A DNA stretch of 64,000 nucleotides from Mycobacterium marseillense (GCF_010731675.1 NZ_AP022584.1:1364001-1428000), one strand, 5' to 3'; counted from the first letter of the stretch, positions 42,022 to 50,971 are shown. Numbers and translations: made by a program. Notes: generated by a model not told the origin, from the sequence alone.

Positions 42022-42441
42022 GTGTTATCCGTTGCGCGCGTTCGGCGTGCGGTCTTCGCGCGGCACTGCCACCCGTGGAGTGCGTGGACCCGGTGGGCGA
42101 GCACGCCGTTGATTCTCGTCCCGCCATGGACGCGGAAACGGAGCCACGCGGTGTGGATTGCGCTGTGGCTGGCCGTGAACCCGTTCGTTTTCGGCAAGCC
42201 CGCGCATCACCGCGCCTGGTCGACCCGGGCGATGCTGGGCGAGGAGCTGTGGATCAGCCGTCGCCCCCGCGATGCGGCGACGGTGGTCAGCGGGGCGACG
42301 TCGGCCGCCGCGTTGGGCGCGGTGCTCGCCGCCCGTCGCCATCGGTTGCGGCCGGCGCTGAGCGCGGTCGCCGTGCAGATGGCGCTGACGCTGGTGTACT
42401 GGCACCAGATGGTCCGGTATCTCGAACGGCAGTCGCGATAG
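42022..42441 (+). CDS. DUF6653-type small membrane protein
   Basis: 139 residues from a GTG 3 nt after the upstream stop. It has the features I associate with DUF6653: ARHCHPWSAWTRW near the start, a hydrophobic segment ending in WLAVNPFVFGKP, and STRAMLGEELW, with another membrane segment near 85-125. Function unknown. The tight spacing suggests co-transcription with the esterase gene. It marks the left side of a block not found at this location in M. tuberculosis. Confidence 0.7.
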   Translation: MLSVARVRRAVFARHCHPWSAWTRWASTPLILVPPWTRKRSHAVWIALWLAVNPFVFGKPAHHRAWSTRAMLGEELWISRRPRDAATVVSGATSAAALGAVLAARRHRLRPALSAVAVQMALTLVYWHQMVRYLERQSR

Positions 42442-42504
42442 CCTCGTGGGACCTCCCGGCGACCTACAGCCCTCGAGCGAACGAAAACGCCGGAATCGAT
42501 ACGC

Positions 42505-42525
42505 AAATACGGTAATCCGATATTT
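42505..42525. promoter_or_regulatory. Imperfect dyad in the AT-rich region ahead of the TetR gene
   Basis: AAATACGG-TAAT-CCG(A)TATTT is symmetrical except for one extra base in the right arm. It lies 16 bp upstream of the TetR-gene start, in an AT-rich stretch (about 42495-42532) unusual for this genome. An autoregulatory operator is a reasonable guess. Confidence 0.4.
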
Positions 42526-42540
42526 ACATATGGAGATGCG

Positions 42541-43227
42541 GTGCGGGTGTATTGTCCGGCCGTGGGATCCACCCGGCTGTTTCCGTACGACCCGCCCCCT
42601 CCGACAGAACCCTCGGCCAAGGAGCGGATTCGCGACGCCGCGCTGAGCTGCTTTGCTGTTCGCGGCATCGCCGCAACGACGCTGCGCGCGATCGCAGAGG
42701 CCGCGGAGGTTTCGATTGGGCTGGTGCAGCACCACTTTCGCACCAAGGAAGCGCTCACTGCTGCCGTCAATCAGTACGTGCTGCAGGTGGTTGGCGACGC
42801 GTTGGAACCGACGGCGCTTCCCGAGGCGCCCTCCGACGGGCTCGACGAGGCCGGTCGCCGGCTGACTTCCTTGATGGCCGCACGACCCGATCTCATGACC
42901 TACCTCGGGCGCGCGCTCGCAGAGGGCGGCGCCTTCGGATCCGTCATCTTCACCGGGCTTTTGGGCATCAGCGCGGGCCAGCGCGAGGAGTTCTCCCGGT
43001 GGGGCAGGCCTCATCCTGACCTCGATCCCGATTGGGCCGCCCTCAACCCGCTGATCCTGCGCGTCGGTGCGATCATTCTGCATCCGTACATCGAGCTATA
43101 TCTGCGGGAGTCCTTCTTTACCGAACCGCAATTGCGACGTTGGGATGCAGCCGTCACCAACCTCATCCGGCATGGCCAATTCCTCGACGAAGCGGCACCC
43201 CGCGAATCAAGTCGTCACCAAGTGTGA
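42541..43227 (+). CDS. TetR-family transcriptional regulator
   Basis: 228 residues from the GTG at 42541, preceded by GGAG at 42532-42535. The N-terminal helix-turn-helix (about residues 27-75, with TTLRAIAEAAEVSIGLVQHH) is typical; the C-terminal ligand domain is divergent. The neighbouring MoeY-type and GGDEF-EAL genes have close relatives next to the TetR gene Rv1353c in M. tuberculosis, so this may be its equivalent, though that is inferred. Likely targets are itself and the downstream genes. Confidence 0.85.
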   Translation: MRVYCPAVGSTRLFPYDPPPPTEPSAKERIRDAALSCFAVRGIAATTLRAIAEAAEVSIGLVQHHFRTKEALTAAVNQYVLQVVGDALEPTALPEAPSDGLDEAGRRLTSLMAARPDLMTYLGRALAEGGAFGSVIFTGLLGISAGQREEFSRWGRPHPDLDPDWAALNPLILRVGAIILHPYIELYLRESFFTEPQLRRWDAAVTNLIRHGQFLDEAAPRESSRHQV

Positions 43228-43312
43228 GATCGCCGACAGCCGCGAGGTTGCGCGACGGAAAGCGGGTCAAACCCGGTCGGGCTCGCCGCCTGGGTGCTAT
43301 ACACGAAGCACC

Positions 43313-45439
43313 ATGGATGAGTCCGCCGTATCCGCTTACTCCGCGCAGATTCTCAACGCCGATGCGCCTGACGGCGATGCGGCGTTGCGGCGACTCCAGG
43401 CCGACCCCGGCGTAGAATTTATCGACCGGCTCGACGCACAGGTCGCCTGCCTGAGAAGCCTTCGGCCCGGCCCGCGCCCTGACCTCCTCGCGGAGCCTGG
43501 GCGATGGGCCTACTACCCCTGGAGGCGCGCCGTCGTGGCCGTCCTGGGCCCGCGCGGCTACCGCGCGGTTCGTCTGGACCGCAACCGCAACAACATCACT
43601 CCGACGGAACAGGATCGGTTGGGCGCACTCCGGATCGGCGTGGCCGGGCTTAGCGTCGGGCATGTCATCGCGCACACCCTTGCCGCCCAGGGATTGTGTG
43701 GCCGCCTTCGGCTGGCCGACTTTGATCAGCTTGAGCTATCAAACCTGAATCGGGTGCCGGCCAGCGTGTTCGACCTCGGCGTCAACAAAGCTCGTGTGGC
43801 AGCGCGCCGGATCGCCGAACTCGACCCGTATCTCCCGGTCGAGGTGTTTGACGCCGGGCTCAGCTTCGCTACCGTCGACACGTTCCTCGAGGGACTCGAC
43901 ATCGTGATCGAAGAATGCGATTCGCTGGACATGAAGGCGGTGTTGCGGGAAGGCGCCCGCGCTCGCCGTATTCCAGTTTTGATGGCTACCAGTGACCGCG
44001 GTCTGATCGATGTGGAGCGCTTCGACCAAGAACCGCAGCGCCCAATTCTGCATGGTCTACTCGGCGACCTGGACGTCGGGCTGCTGCCCGGCATGAGCAG
44101 CCGCGACAAGGTGCCCCACATCCTGCGTCACCTTGAGGCCGAACGGCTTTCACCGCGCACGGCCGCCTCACTGCTAGAGATCGACCGCACGGTGTCGACC
44201 TGGCCGCAGGTGGCTTCCGACGTCATACTGGGCGCGTCTGCCTTGGCCGAGGGCGTGCGCAGGATCGGGCTCGGCGAGGCGTTGTGTTCGGGCCGCACTC
44301 GCATCGATATCGGCTGGGCGCTCGACCAACTTGATGAACCCGACATGGCTCGGGGCCAGCCCGTGCCGGTAGACGATCGCCAAGCGCCGGAACTACCCGG
44401 GATGCCCGGAGTCATCGCCACGGCGGCGATCCGCGCGCCGTCGGGAGGAAACGTCCAGCCGTGGTGCATCCATGCCGCACCGGCGGAGATCACAATCGAC
44501 ATTGCCGCACAACACACTTCGACAATGGACGTCGGGTTTCGGGGAAGCGCCGTCGCCGTCGGAGCCGCCCTGATGAACGCTAGAATCGCCGCGGCCTCTC
44601 ACCACGTGCTGGGACAGGTCAGCCTCGCGCACGACGCCAACGGATCGCCGTTGCGCGCCACCCTGAAGTTGAGCGACGGCACCGACCCCGGCCTCGCTGA
44701 CCTATATCAACCGATGCTCGAACGCGAAACCAACCGGCACCACGGAAGCCCCCAACCGATCGACACCGTCGCCATCGAGGCGCTAGTCAATGCCGCACAG
44801 CGGGAAGGCGCGCAGCTCCACCTTCTCACTGAAAGAGGCGACATCTCCCGTGCGGCAACACTTCTGGCCGCTTCCGACCGTACCCGGTACCTAACACCGC
44901 AGTTACACAAAGAGATGGTCTCGGAACTGCGCTGGCCCGGCGATGCGGACCCCGACACCGGCATCGACGTACGCAGCCTCGAACTCGGCGCTGGCGATCT
45001 GGCGATGCTCGACATCCTGCGCCGCGCCGACGTCATGACCCGCCTGGCCGAATGGGATGCCGGCAGCGCGCTCGGCGAAGACACTTACGACCGAATATCG
45101 GCCAGTTCCGCACTGGCCGTGATCACCGTGCCCGGACGCGATCTTTGCGACTACGCCCAGGGAGGAGCGGCCGTCGAGCTGGTCTGGATCATCGCCCAGC
45201 GGCACGGGCTCTCGGTCCAGCCGGTCTCGCCTGTCTTCCTGTACGCCCGCGACCGGACCGAATTTGACGAGCTGTCATCCGAGTTCGCCGATGAACTCAG
45301 CCTATTGCAGCGCGAGTTCCAAGCATTAGCTGGCATACCGTCCGAGCAATCGCCGGTGCTGGTACTCCGGTTCGCCGTCGGGCCGCCCACATCGGTACCG
45401 AGCCGCCGCAGTCTTGATCGTGCCCGGGTGTTCAGTTGA
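43313..45439 (+). CDS. moeY: ThiF-like adenylylation domain fused to nitroreductase domain (MoeY / Rv1355c type)
   Basis: 708 residues from the ATG at 43313 (M. tuberculosis Rv1355c about 715); the frame runs further upstream, but that part overlaps the TetR gene. The first half (about 100-300) is a ThiF/MoeB/E1 Rossmann domain: VAGLSVGHV, ADFDQLELSNLNRV and the Asp-Lys segment CDSLDMKAVL. The second half (about 335-690) is nitroreductase-like, opening with RAPSGGNVQPW, the FMN-binding phrase. Such fusions may adenylate a C-terminal carboxylate and oxidise or reduce a product. The molybdopterin label is historical and unproven. It lies 109 bp before the GGDEF-EAL gene. Confidence 0.85.
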   Translation: MDESAVSAYSAQILNADAPDGDAALRRLQADPGVEFIDRLDAQVACLRSLRPGPRPDLLAEPGRWAYYPWRRAVVAVLGPRGYRAVRLDRNRNNITPTEQDRLGALRIGVAGLSVGHVIAHTLAAQGLCGRLRLADFDQLELSNLNRVPASVFDLGVNKARVAARRIAELDPYLPVEVFDAGLSFATVDTFLEGLDIVIEECDSLDMKAVLREGARARRIPVLMATSDRGLIDVERFDQEPQRPILHGLLGDLDVGLLPGMSSRDKVPHILRHLEAERLSPRTAASLLEIDRTVSTWPQVASDVILGASALAEGVRRIGLGEALCSGRTRIDIGWALDQLDEPDMARGQPVPVDDRQAPELPGMPGVIATAAIRAPSGGNVQPWCIHAAPAEITIDIAAQHTSTMDVGFRGSAVAVGAALMNARIAAASHHVLGQVSLAHDANGSPLRATLKLSDGTDPGLADLYQPMLERETNRHHGSPQPIDTVAIEALVNAAQREGAQLHLLTERGDISRAATLLAASDRTRYLTPQLHKEMVSELRWPGDADPDTGIDVRSLELGAGDLAMLDILRRADVMTRLAEWDAGSALGEDTYDRISASSALAVITVPGRDLCDYAQGGAAVELVWIIAQRHGLSVQPVSPVFLYARDRTEFDELSSEFADELSLLQREFQALAGIPSEQSPVLVLRFAVGPPTSVPSRRSLDRARVFS

Positions 45440-45469
45440 GCGTTTCGTTGCTGGACCACCGAGGGACGC

Positions 45470-45494
45470 CGAATCCGTTTCGCACACGGATTCG
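45470..45494. other. Perfect 9-bp stem-loop between moeY-like and GGDEF-EAL genes
   Basis: CGAATCCGT-TTCGCAC-ACGGATTCG: 9-bp perfect arms with a 7-nt loop in the 109-bp gap. There is no U-tract, so it is either a mycobacterial-style terminator for moeY or an operator for the next gene. Confidence 0.5.
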
Positions 45495-45548
45495 TGACGT
45501 CGCACGCGAAATCGCCACCGCACACCTGATGCAGCTACGGTAACGGTA

Positions 45549-47414
45549 ATGTCGGGTACGGACTATCTCGTTACCGCTGCGGCCGCACAGCTGATGGCGG
45601 CCACCGCGGCGGACGCCGCCGCGATCAGTCAACAGGTGCTCCACGACCTGGTTCACGAATTGGGCGTGGACTTCAGCTTCCTGCGCCACAACGATCACAC
45701 GATCCGCGCCACGGTGCTCGTTGCGGAGTGGCCGGCACGCAACGCCGATCCCGACCCGATCGGTGTCGTCTATTTCGCCGACGCCGACTCGGTTTTCGCG
45801 CAGGCCGAAAGCCTTAAGGCACCCCAAGTCGTGCGTCCCGCGCCAGCCAACGCCGACTACCAACGCAATATCGACGAGGGCACCGGTTGGGGCGCTGTCT
45901 CCCTTGCCGCCGTGCCGCTGCTGTCTGGCGACGTGACAACCGGGACGCTCGCTTTCGGCAAGGTCGGGGACCGAGAATGGCTACCGGACGAGCTGAACGC
46001 GCTGCAGGCGATCGCCGCCCTATTCGCGCAGTTGCAGGCACGCGTCGTCGCCGAGGAGCAAATCCACTACCTGGCCGAGCATGACGAACTCACCGGGCTG
46101 CTGAACCGCAGGGCGCTCATCGCATATCTCGACGATCGGCTCGGTGACGGACAACCGGGTCCGGTCTCGGTGGTGTTCCTTGCCCTGGACCGCTTCAAGG
46201 TCATCAATGATCGCCTCGGCCAAAATGCCGGTGACCGATTCATCGAAGCCTTCGCAGCGCTATTACGTGAGGCCACCGAGGGTATCCCCACGGTCGTCGC
46301 CCGCTTCGGCGGTGACGAGTTTGTCGTCGTGCCGGCCGCGGCCATGGACGTCCCGGCTGCCGAAGCGTTTGCTCAGGCGCTGCACAGCCGAGTCCATAGA
46401 CAGATTGCGATCGATGGTGAGATGCTCAGTCGCACCGTGAGTCTCGGCATCGCAACCGGTCATCCCGGCCAGGACAGCACCTCGGACCTGTTGCGCCGCG
46501 TCGACCAAGCCACCCGGTCGGCCAAGGGCTCGGGCGGCAGCAAGGTCGCAACTTTCAGCCCGGACATGTCGACAACTGACATGATCCGCAACGACATCGA
46601 ACTGCACCTGGAAGGGATGATCGACAGCGGTGGTGGCGCCCTCGTGTTGCATTACCTCCCGGAGTTCGACATGCGGACCGGCGACATCCTCGGTGCCGAG
46701 GCGCTGATCCGTTGGCAACACCCAACACTTGGGTTGTTAATGCCCGACTCGTTCATCCAGGTTGTGGAATCGATCAACTTGGGCGCCAGACTCGGCCGTC
46801 TCGTCATGCGTTCGGCGTGTGCGCAATTCGGCCTCTGGCAATCACGCGGCGTCGGACTAGGCGCGGTACTACGGGTCAACGTGTCGCCGGTGCAGCTCGT
46901 CACAGACGGTATCGTTGGCACGGTCACGGCCACGCTCGACGAATTTGGCCTCGATCCCAGTACCGTCTGTCTGGAGATCACCGAAAGCGTTGTCGTCCAA
47001 GACATCGACGCAACACGCAAAACGCTGTTCGGGTTGAAGGACATCGGAGTACAGATCGCCATCGACGACTTCGGCACCGGCTACAGTGTGCTGACGTACC
47101 TGAAGTCCCTTCCCGTCGACTCACTCAAGATCGACCAAGGTTTTGTACGCACTGTGGATACCAACCCCGGTGACTTGGCCATCGTGCGCTCTACCATGGC
47201 CCTGGCTGACGCCTTCGGGCTCGACGTCATCGCCGAAGGAGTCGAAACCGTGGCGGCGGCAAAGACGCTGCTGAGCCTGGGTTGCCATCGCGCACAAGGC
47301 TTTCTGCTCTCTCGCCCGCTAGACGGCGCCGCAATGGAGTCGCTCCTCGCCCAACGCGTCATACCGATGAACTTGACCGACGCGGGGCCTACGGGAGACG
47401 AGAACGCAATCTAG
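45549..47414 (+). CDS. GAF-GGDEF-EAL cyclic-di-GMP protein (Rv1354c-like)
   Basis: 621 residues (M. tuberculosis Rv1354c 623). A GAF sensor domain (about 1-165) is followed by GGDEF (about 175-335, motif GGDEF at 254-258) and EAL (about 345-600, EAL at 384-386, DDFGTGYS at 506-513). The EAL motifs look complete, so c-di-GMP hydrolysis is likely. In the GGDEF domain the first metal-binding Asp of the usual DLDRFK is Ala212 (ALDRFK), GHxxGD is GQNAGD, and no RxxD inhibitory site precedes GGDEF, so cyclase activity is doubtful. The degenerate domain may bind GTP and regulate the EAL domain. Confidence 0.92.
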   Translation: MSGTDYLVTAAAAQLMAATAADAAAISQQVLHDLVHELGVDFSFLRHNDHTIRATVLVAEWPARNADPDPIGVVYFADADSVFAQAESLKAPQVVRPAPANADYQRNIDEGTGWGAVSLAAVPLLSGDVTTGTLAFGKVGDREWLPDELNALQAIAALFAQLQARVVAEEQIHYLAEHDELTGLLNRRALIAYLDDRLGDGQPGPVSVVFLALDRFKVINDRLGQNAGDRFIEAFAALLREATEGIPTVVARFGGDEFVVVPAAAMDVPAAEAFAQALHSRVHRQIAIDGEMLSRTVSLGIATGHPGQDSTSDLLRRVDQATRSAKGSGGSKVATFSPDMSTTDMIRNDIELHLEGMIDSGGGALVLHYLPEFDMRTGDILGAEALIRWQHPTLGLLMPDSFIQVVESINLGARLGRLVMRSACAQFGLWQSRGVGLGAVLRVNVSPVQLVTDGIVGTVTATLDEFGLDPSTVCLEITESVVVQDIDATRKTLFGLKDIGVQIAIDDFGTGYSVLTYLKSLPVDSLKIDQGFVRTVDTNPGDLAIVRSTMALADAFGLDVIAEGVETVAAAKTLLSLGCHRAQGFLLSRPLDGAAMESLLAQRVIPMNLTDAGPTGDENAI

Positions 47415-47450
47415 ATCCGCGCCGCGCGGAACCTCGCCACCGATCGGGAC

Positions 47451-48050
47451 TTAGGCGCGTCGCTGGAACAAGTAATAATACGTCGGGGTTTTCTCGTCGA
47501 GCTGCCGCTCGTCACCCGTGGACAACAACGTCCAGCCCGGCGCGAATCGTCGTTCGACCTCAGCATGATCGATGCCCGGTACGCCGAGCCGGCCACCAGG
47601 CGGGAACGCGACGATGTACAACCGCGCGTCGGGTGCCGCGATGGCACCAACTTCCCGAACGTAGGCCTCGCGATCGCCGCCACTCATGTTGTGGATACAC
47701 CCGTTGTCGACGATCAACTGAAAGCCCGCCCCGATCCCGGAGTCACTCAGCTGCGTGACGTCGGCGCGGACAAATCCGACCGCAACGTCGGCGGTGCGGG
47801 CCTTGGCCCGCGCCTTTTTCAGTGGCTTTTCGACGTAGTCGACCCCGGTGACGTCCCAGCCGTGCTGGGCGAGGTAGATGGCGCAATCCCCGGTGCCGCA
47901 TCCCACGTCGAGGGCCGATCCGGCGGGCAGCGGCGCGGTGTCACCGGCTCCCTCGACCAGATCTCGCAGGCCCTGCCCGATCGGATGACCTTCCCACGGA
48001 GTGAAGCCGACCCGGTAGAAGAACCGAAATCGCGCGTGTCGAGAAGCCAT
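47451..48050 (-). CDS. Class I SAM-dependent methyltransferase
   Basis: 199 residues. Motif I is ALDVGCGTGDCAIYLA, followed by VTGVDYVEKPL (acidic ribose-binding loop) and a VDNGCIHNM segment. The N-terminal FTPWEGHPIG resembles thiopurine/small-molecule methyltransferases of actinobacteria. Substrate unknown. It is the last gene of a minus-strand run after the P450, with a 101-bp gap, so it may act on the P450 product. Confidence 0.85.
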   Translation of the reverse strand: MASRHARFRFFYRVGFTPWEGHPIGQGLRDLVEGAGDTAPLPAGSALDVGCGTGDCAIYLAQHGWDVTGVDYVEKPLKKARAKARTADVAVGFVRADVTQLSDSGIGAGFQLIVDNGCIHNMSGGDREAYVREVGAIAAPDARLYIVAFPPGGRLGVPGIDHAEVERRFAPGWTLLSTGDERQLDEKTPTYYYLFQRRA

Positions 48051-48151
48051 AGCCGCAATGATGGCATTCGCAGCGACCTGCCCGTCCGAGACCCCGCCCT
48101 ACGACACCAGCCAGCTTCGGTGCGGCGCGCGGGCGTGGAACCGCATAAAGA

Positions 48152-49522
48152 TCAGTGACGCAGTCGAATCGTGGCCCTGATCGGAGCGGCCGCGACCATG
48201 GTGAACGGAACTGCCAGCGGGAAGTCGCCCGAAAGGGAATCAATTTCGACGCGGCGAACGATGGTGGCCAACGCCAGAGTGGCTTCGAGCATTGCGAAGT
48301 GGTCTCCGATGCATGAGCGAGGCCCGCCTCCGAATGGAAGATATTGCCAACGGTCACGATCGCCGGCGTGTCCGGGGCTGAACCGGTCGGGATCGAACCG
48401 GAGCGCTTCATCCCATAAGGCCGGATCTGTCTGTACCGCCATTCGTCCGAATGCGAGCATGGTGCCGGCTTTAACGCGATAGCCACCGACCTCTACATCG
48501 CGGGACGCCATCCGGGTTCCGGTCGGCCCCGGCGGGCACAATCGCAGCGCTTCCTGCAGTACCTGGACCGTAAAGCCCAGCCGTGCAACGTCGTCGGGAG
48601 TGAGCTGGCCGTCACCGAGCGCGGCGGCTTCGGCCGCGACCCGCTCCTGGAAGTCGGGATGGCGGCCCAGCGCCCACAGCGCGTAGGTCAAGGTCGTCGC
48701 CGTGGTGTCGTGACCGGCGAACAGAAAGATGATCAACTCATCACGGATCTCGTCGTCCGACAATGCTTTCCCGGTTTCCGGATCAGTGGCTGCGATCAGC
48801 GCATGAACCAGCGGAGCCTCTCTGTCGTCATCGGCACGGCACGCTTGCAGAATCTCGTCAGCCAGCTGACGAATCGCTCCGGCGGCGCGCCGGGCGTGCC
48901 TCCGCGCAGGGGTCGGCATCCACTCGGGTGCGCGGATCGGCCGCAGCGCACGCCTCACCGCGTAGCTCGTCGCCACGCGCAGCGGCTCAGCGATGGCGTC
49001 GGAGCGCTCATCGAGGTCCAAGCCCAACACCGAGCGCCCCAACGCCCGCAATGTCAGCGTGCGGCACTGCTCATCCAGATCGATCTCGGTGCCCTCGTGC
49101 CACTTGCTGCAGACGACCTCCGCCGCCTCGGCCATGTGCCCACCGAACTGACGGACACGCTGCCGGGTAAACACCGGTTGCAGGGTGCGTCGCCGCGGCA
49201 GCCACTCGCTGTGCGGTAAGACGAACAGGTTTCCGCCGAGCAGCCGGCGAAGCTCGGTGGCCACCGTGCTGGTCTTATCGACCGAACCGTCTCTCACACT
49301 GACGATGTCGCGGATTCCTTGCGGGGATGTCGCCAATACGATCGGCGGGATCAACCACCGAGGCCCTAAGGTCACCCGGGTGACAGGCCCGCCAACATCG
49401 CGCAGTTTGTTCGTGCCGGTGTGAAATTCCCTGATCGCCTTAAGTCGCTCGCGATACGGAAGCGGGTTTTTCGGAGCCAACGGCAAAGCGGCCACGTCAC
49501 GTTTGGACTCGGCGAGCGACAC
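48152..49522 (-). CDS. Cytochrome P450
   Basis: 456 residues with all diagnostic elements: I-helix oxygen-activation AGHDTT (269-274), K-helix Glu324-x-x-Arg327 and the haem-binding loop FGGGPRSCIG with Cys404 as thiolate ligand. No membrane anchor, so soluble, needing ferredoxin and reductase from elsewhere. It is not Cyp139, which is the pks-linked P450 of M. tuberculosis; I cannot place its subfamily. It begins with GTG 44 bp after the GNAT-like gene. Confidence 0.93.
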   Translation of the reverse strand: MSLAESKRDVAALPLAPKNPLPYRERLKAIREFHTGTNKLRDVGGPVTRVTLGPRWLIPPIVLATSPQGIRDIVSVRDGSVDKTSTVATELRRLLGGNLFVLPHSEWLPRRRTLQPVFTRQRVRQFGGHMAEAAEVVCSKWHEGTEIDLDEQCRTLTLRALGRSVLGLDLDERSDAIAEPLRVATSYAVRRALRPIRAPEWMPTPARRHARRAAGAIRQLADEILQACRADDDREAPLVHALIAATDPETGKALSDDEIRDELIIFLFAGHDTTATTLTYALWALGRHPDFQERVAAEAAALGDGQLTPDDVARLGFTVQVLQEALRLCPPGPTGTRMASRDVEVGGYRVKAGTMLAFGRMAVQTDPALWDEALRFDPDRFSPGHAGDRDRWQYLPFGGGPRSCIGDHFAMLEATLALATIVRRVEIDSLSGDFPLAVPFTMVAAAPIRATIRLRH

Positions 49523-49566
49523 GACTCGACCCTAGAACACTTTCGCGGCCAACCGGAACCGCCTCG

Positions 49567-50301
49567 TCACGACGTCAGCTCTTCCAATGCCGAAAAGCGG
49601 CTAAGGATTTCGGCGTTCTCCGCGCACATCAGCTTGAATTGTCCGGGCTCGGCATGGGCGGAAAGGGTGCGACGATCCCACCACATCACTTTGGTCCGGT
49701 AGTTTTCATTCGGATAGGCCGCCGCCGGAACGCGTGCGGCCACGACGCCCCCGGAGGATTGCCACTGCTCCAGCACATGGGCCGCCGCGGTAGCCATCAC
49801 AAATTGAGCGCCCAGTAGCGTCATCGTCGGCAGCGCCGTGCGGGCCAATACCCGGGAAAGCGACTGATTGCCATATTCGCGGGAATTGGCCCAGGCGCTT
49901 TTCACCTCCACGACGCCAAACGGAAGCCGGTTGGCGATCATATGACGCAACAGGGAAAGGCCGGGGCTGCCTTTCCACTCCACCAGGGCGTGGGAATCCT
50001 CCGGCGTACGCAATGGCCCCACGACGCGGGTGCCCCCGACCACGCGCCCCTGCGGATCCAGCGCGGCGAAGAACAGCGCCGTGTCCGCACCGTCCTGGAT
50101 GGCGTCCACGTCGAGCACCCAATCCAACCCGTGCCGGCGATAGCTCTGCTGTGCGCCTTCGAGGTATTGATTCCACAGCGCGGGCTCCGCCCTGGGCGTG
50201 GAGGCGACGACCCAACATCCCGTCGCGTGATCGCGCCAGCCGGACGCAATGTCCGACCGCGGGGCATCAAACAGGCTTGCTTCGAGCTGAGCCGCTTCCA
50301 T
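49567..50301 (-). CDS. Putative GNAT-fold N-acyltransferase (FeeM/autoinducer-synthase-like), tentative
   Basis: 244 residues. The segment FFAALDPQGRVVGGTRVVGP resembles the beta-strand core of LuxI/FeeM acyl-transferase relatives, and VVEVKSAWAN and YPNENYRTKVMWWDR suggest the same family, but the match is from memory and weak. Such proteins join an acyl group from ACP or CoA to an amino acid or homoserine lactone. GGAGGAAA sits 6 nt upstream of the ATG, a strong ribosome binding site. It is the first gene of a minus-strand run with the P450 and methyltransferase, making a small tailoring or signalling cassette possible. Confidence 0.5.
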   Translation of the reverse strand: MEAAQLEASLFDAPRSDIASGWRDHATGCWVVASTPRAEPALWNQYLEGAQQSYRRHGLDWVLDVDAIQDGADTALFFAALDPQGRVVGGTRVVGPLRTPEDSHALVEWKGSPGLSLLRHMIANRLPFGVVEVKSAWANSREYGNQSLSRVLARTALPTMTLLGAQFVMATAAAHVLEQWQSSGGVVAARVPAAAYPNENYRTKVMWWDRRTLSAHAEPGQFKLMCAENAEILSRFSALEELTS

Positions 50302-50670
50302 GGGTTTCCTCCACTATTAACCGTGCGATACGCACTATTTCTTGAACGCGCCTTGAATCGTTTCTCAATTCGACTCGCGACAAATAACCAAGGAGATTGT
50401 GGCATAACTAGCTAATGGCAGCCGCGCAGCGCGGGCGGAAATTTTCGACGGCGCTTGTTCACCGGCGCATGGGATTTGGCGGATGCGTCAGCTACTGTTC
50501 AGTAACCCGCGACCGCAACGGATTTACGGTTAACGCCGGTCGGGGCCAGAGCACCGGAAATGCAACGCGCAGCGACCAATCCGTCGCAAGCCGATACGAA
50601 CATATTGCCCCCAAATCAACTGACAACGCGCGTTGCCGATTTCGGCCGCGCCGCGCAGTAACGTGGCGGC
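50302..50670. other. Intergenic region between divergent genes
   Basis: 369 bp between the GNAT-like gene (minus) and the small acidic-protein gene (plus). The left third (about 50310-50415) is AT-rich and probably carries the GNAT-like promoter; a short perfect inverted repeat GTGCG-ATA-CGCAC lies at 50323-50335. No tRNA, insertion sequence or credible extra gene was seen. Confidence 0.6.
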
Positions 50671-50916
50671 ATGCCCGACGAACCCAGCGCCAAGGGCACC
50701 GCCGACGACGGATACGACGACGACGGTGTGCCGACCTTCGAGTCCGTGCGCGACAAGATCGAGGCCCGGTACGCGACGGCACAAGGTTCCGCCGAACTCG
50801 ATGCGGAGTCACCCGAGGGACGGTCGGTCGAGGCCGAGTACGACGAACGCCGGCGCGCGGCGGCCGAGCGGCTGGCCCAGATCCGCGAGTCGATGCGACC
50901 GGACGGCGACGCGTGA
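50671..50916 (+). CDS. Small acidic conserved-type hypothetical protein
   Basis: 81 residues, rich in Asp and Glu in the first half (GTADDGYDDDGVPTFESV) with a charged helical second half ending in RLAQIRESMRPDGDA. No domain recognised; soluble and probably partly helical. The start follows GTGGCGGC with no clear ribosome binding site. It is convergent with the thioesterase remnant and uvrA. M. tuberculosis has a small gene (Rv1638A) downstream of uvrA that could be its relative; I cannot confirm this. Confidence 0.55.
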   Translation: MPDEPSAKGTADDGYDDDGVPTFESVRDKIEARYATAQGSAELDAESPEGRSVEAEYDERRRAAAERLAQIRESMRPDGDA

Positions 50917-50971
50917 GGGCGACGGACTGCGTCGCCGTTGAGGGGTTTTCCAGATGCCTTGCCCGGCAACG

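Noticed and set aside
48152..49522. P450 as the pks-linked cyp139
   Set aside because: The sequence around the haem loop and the N-terminus does not match Cyp139 as I recall it, and it is 46 kb from pks11.
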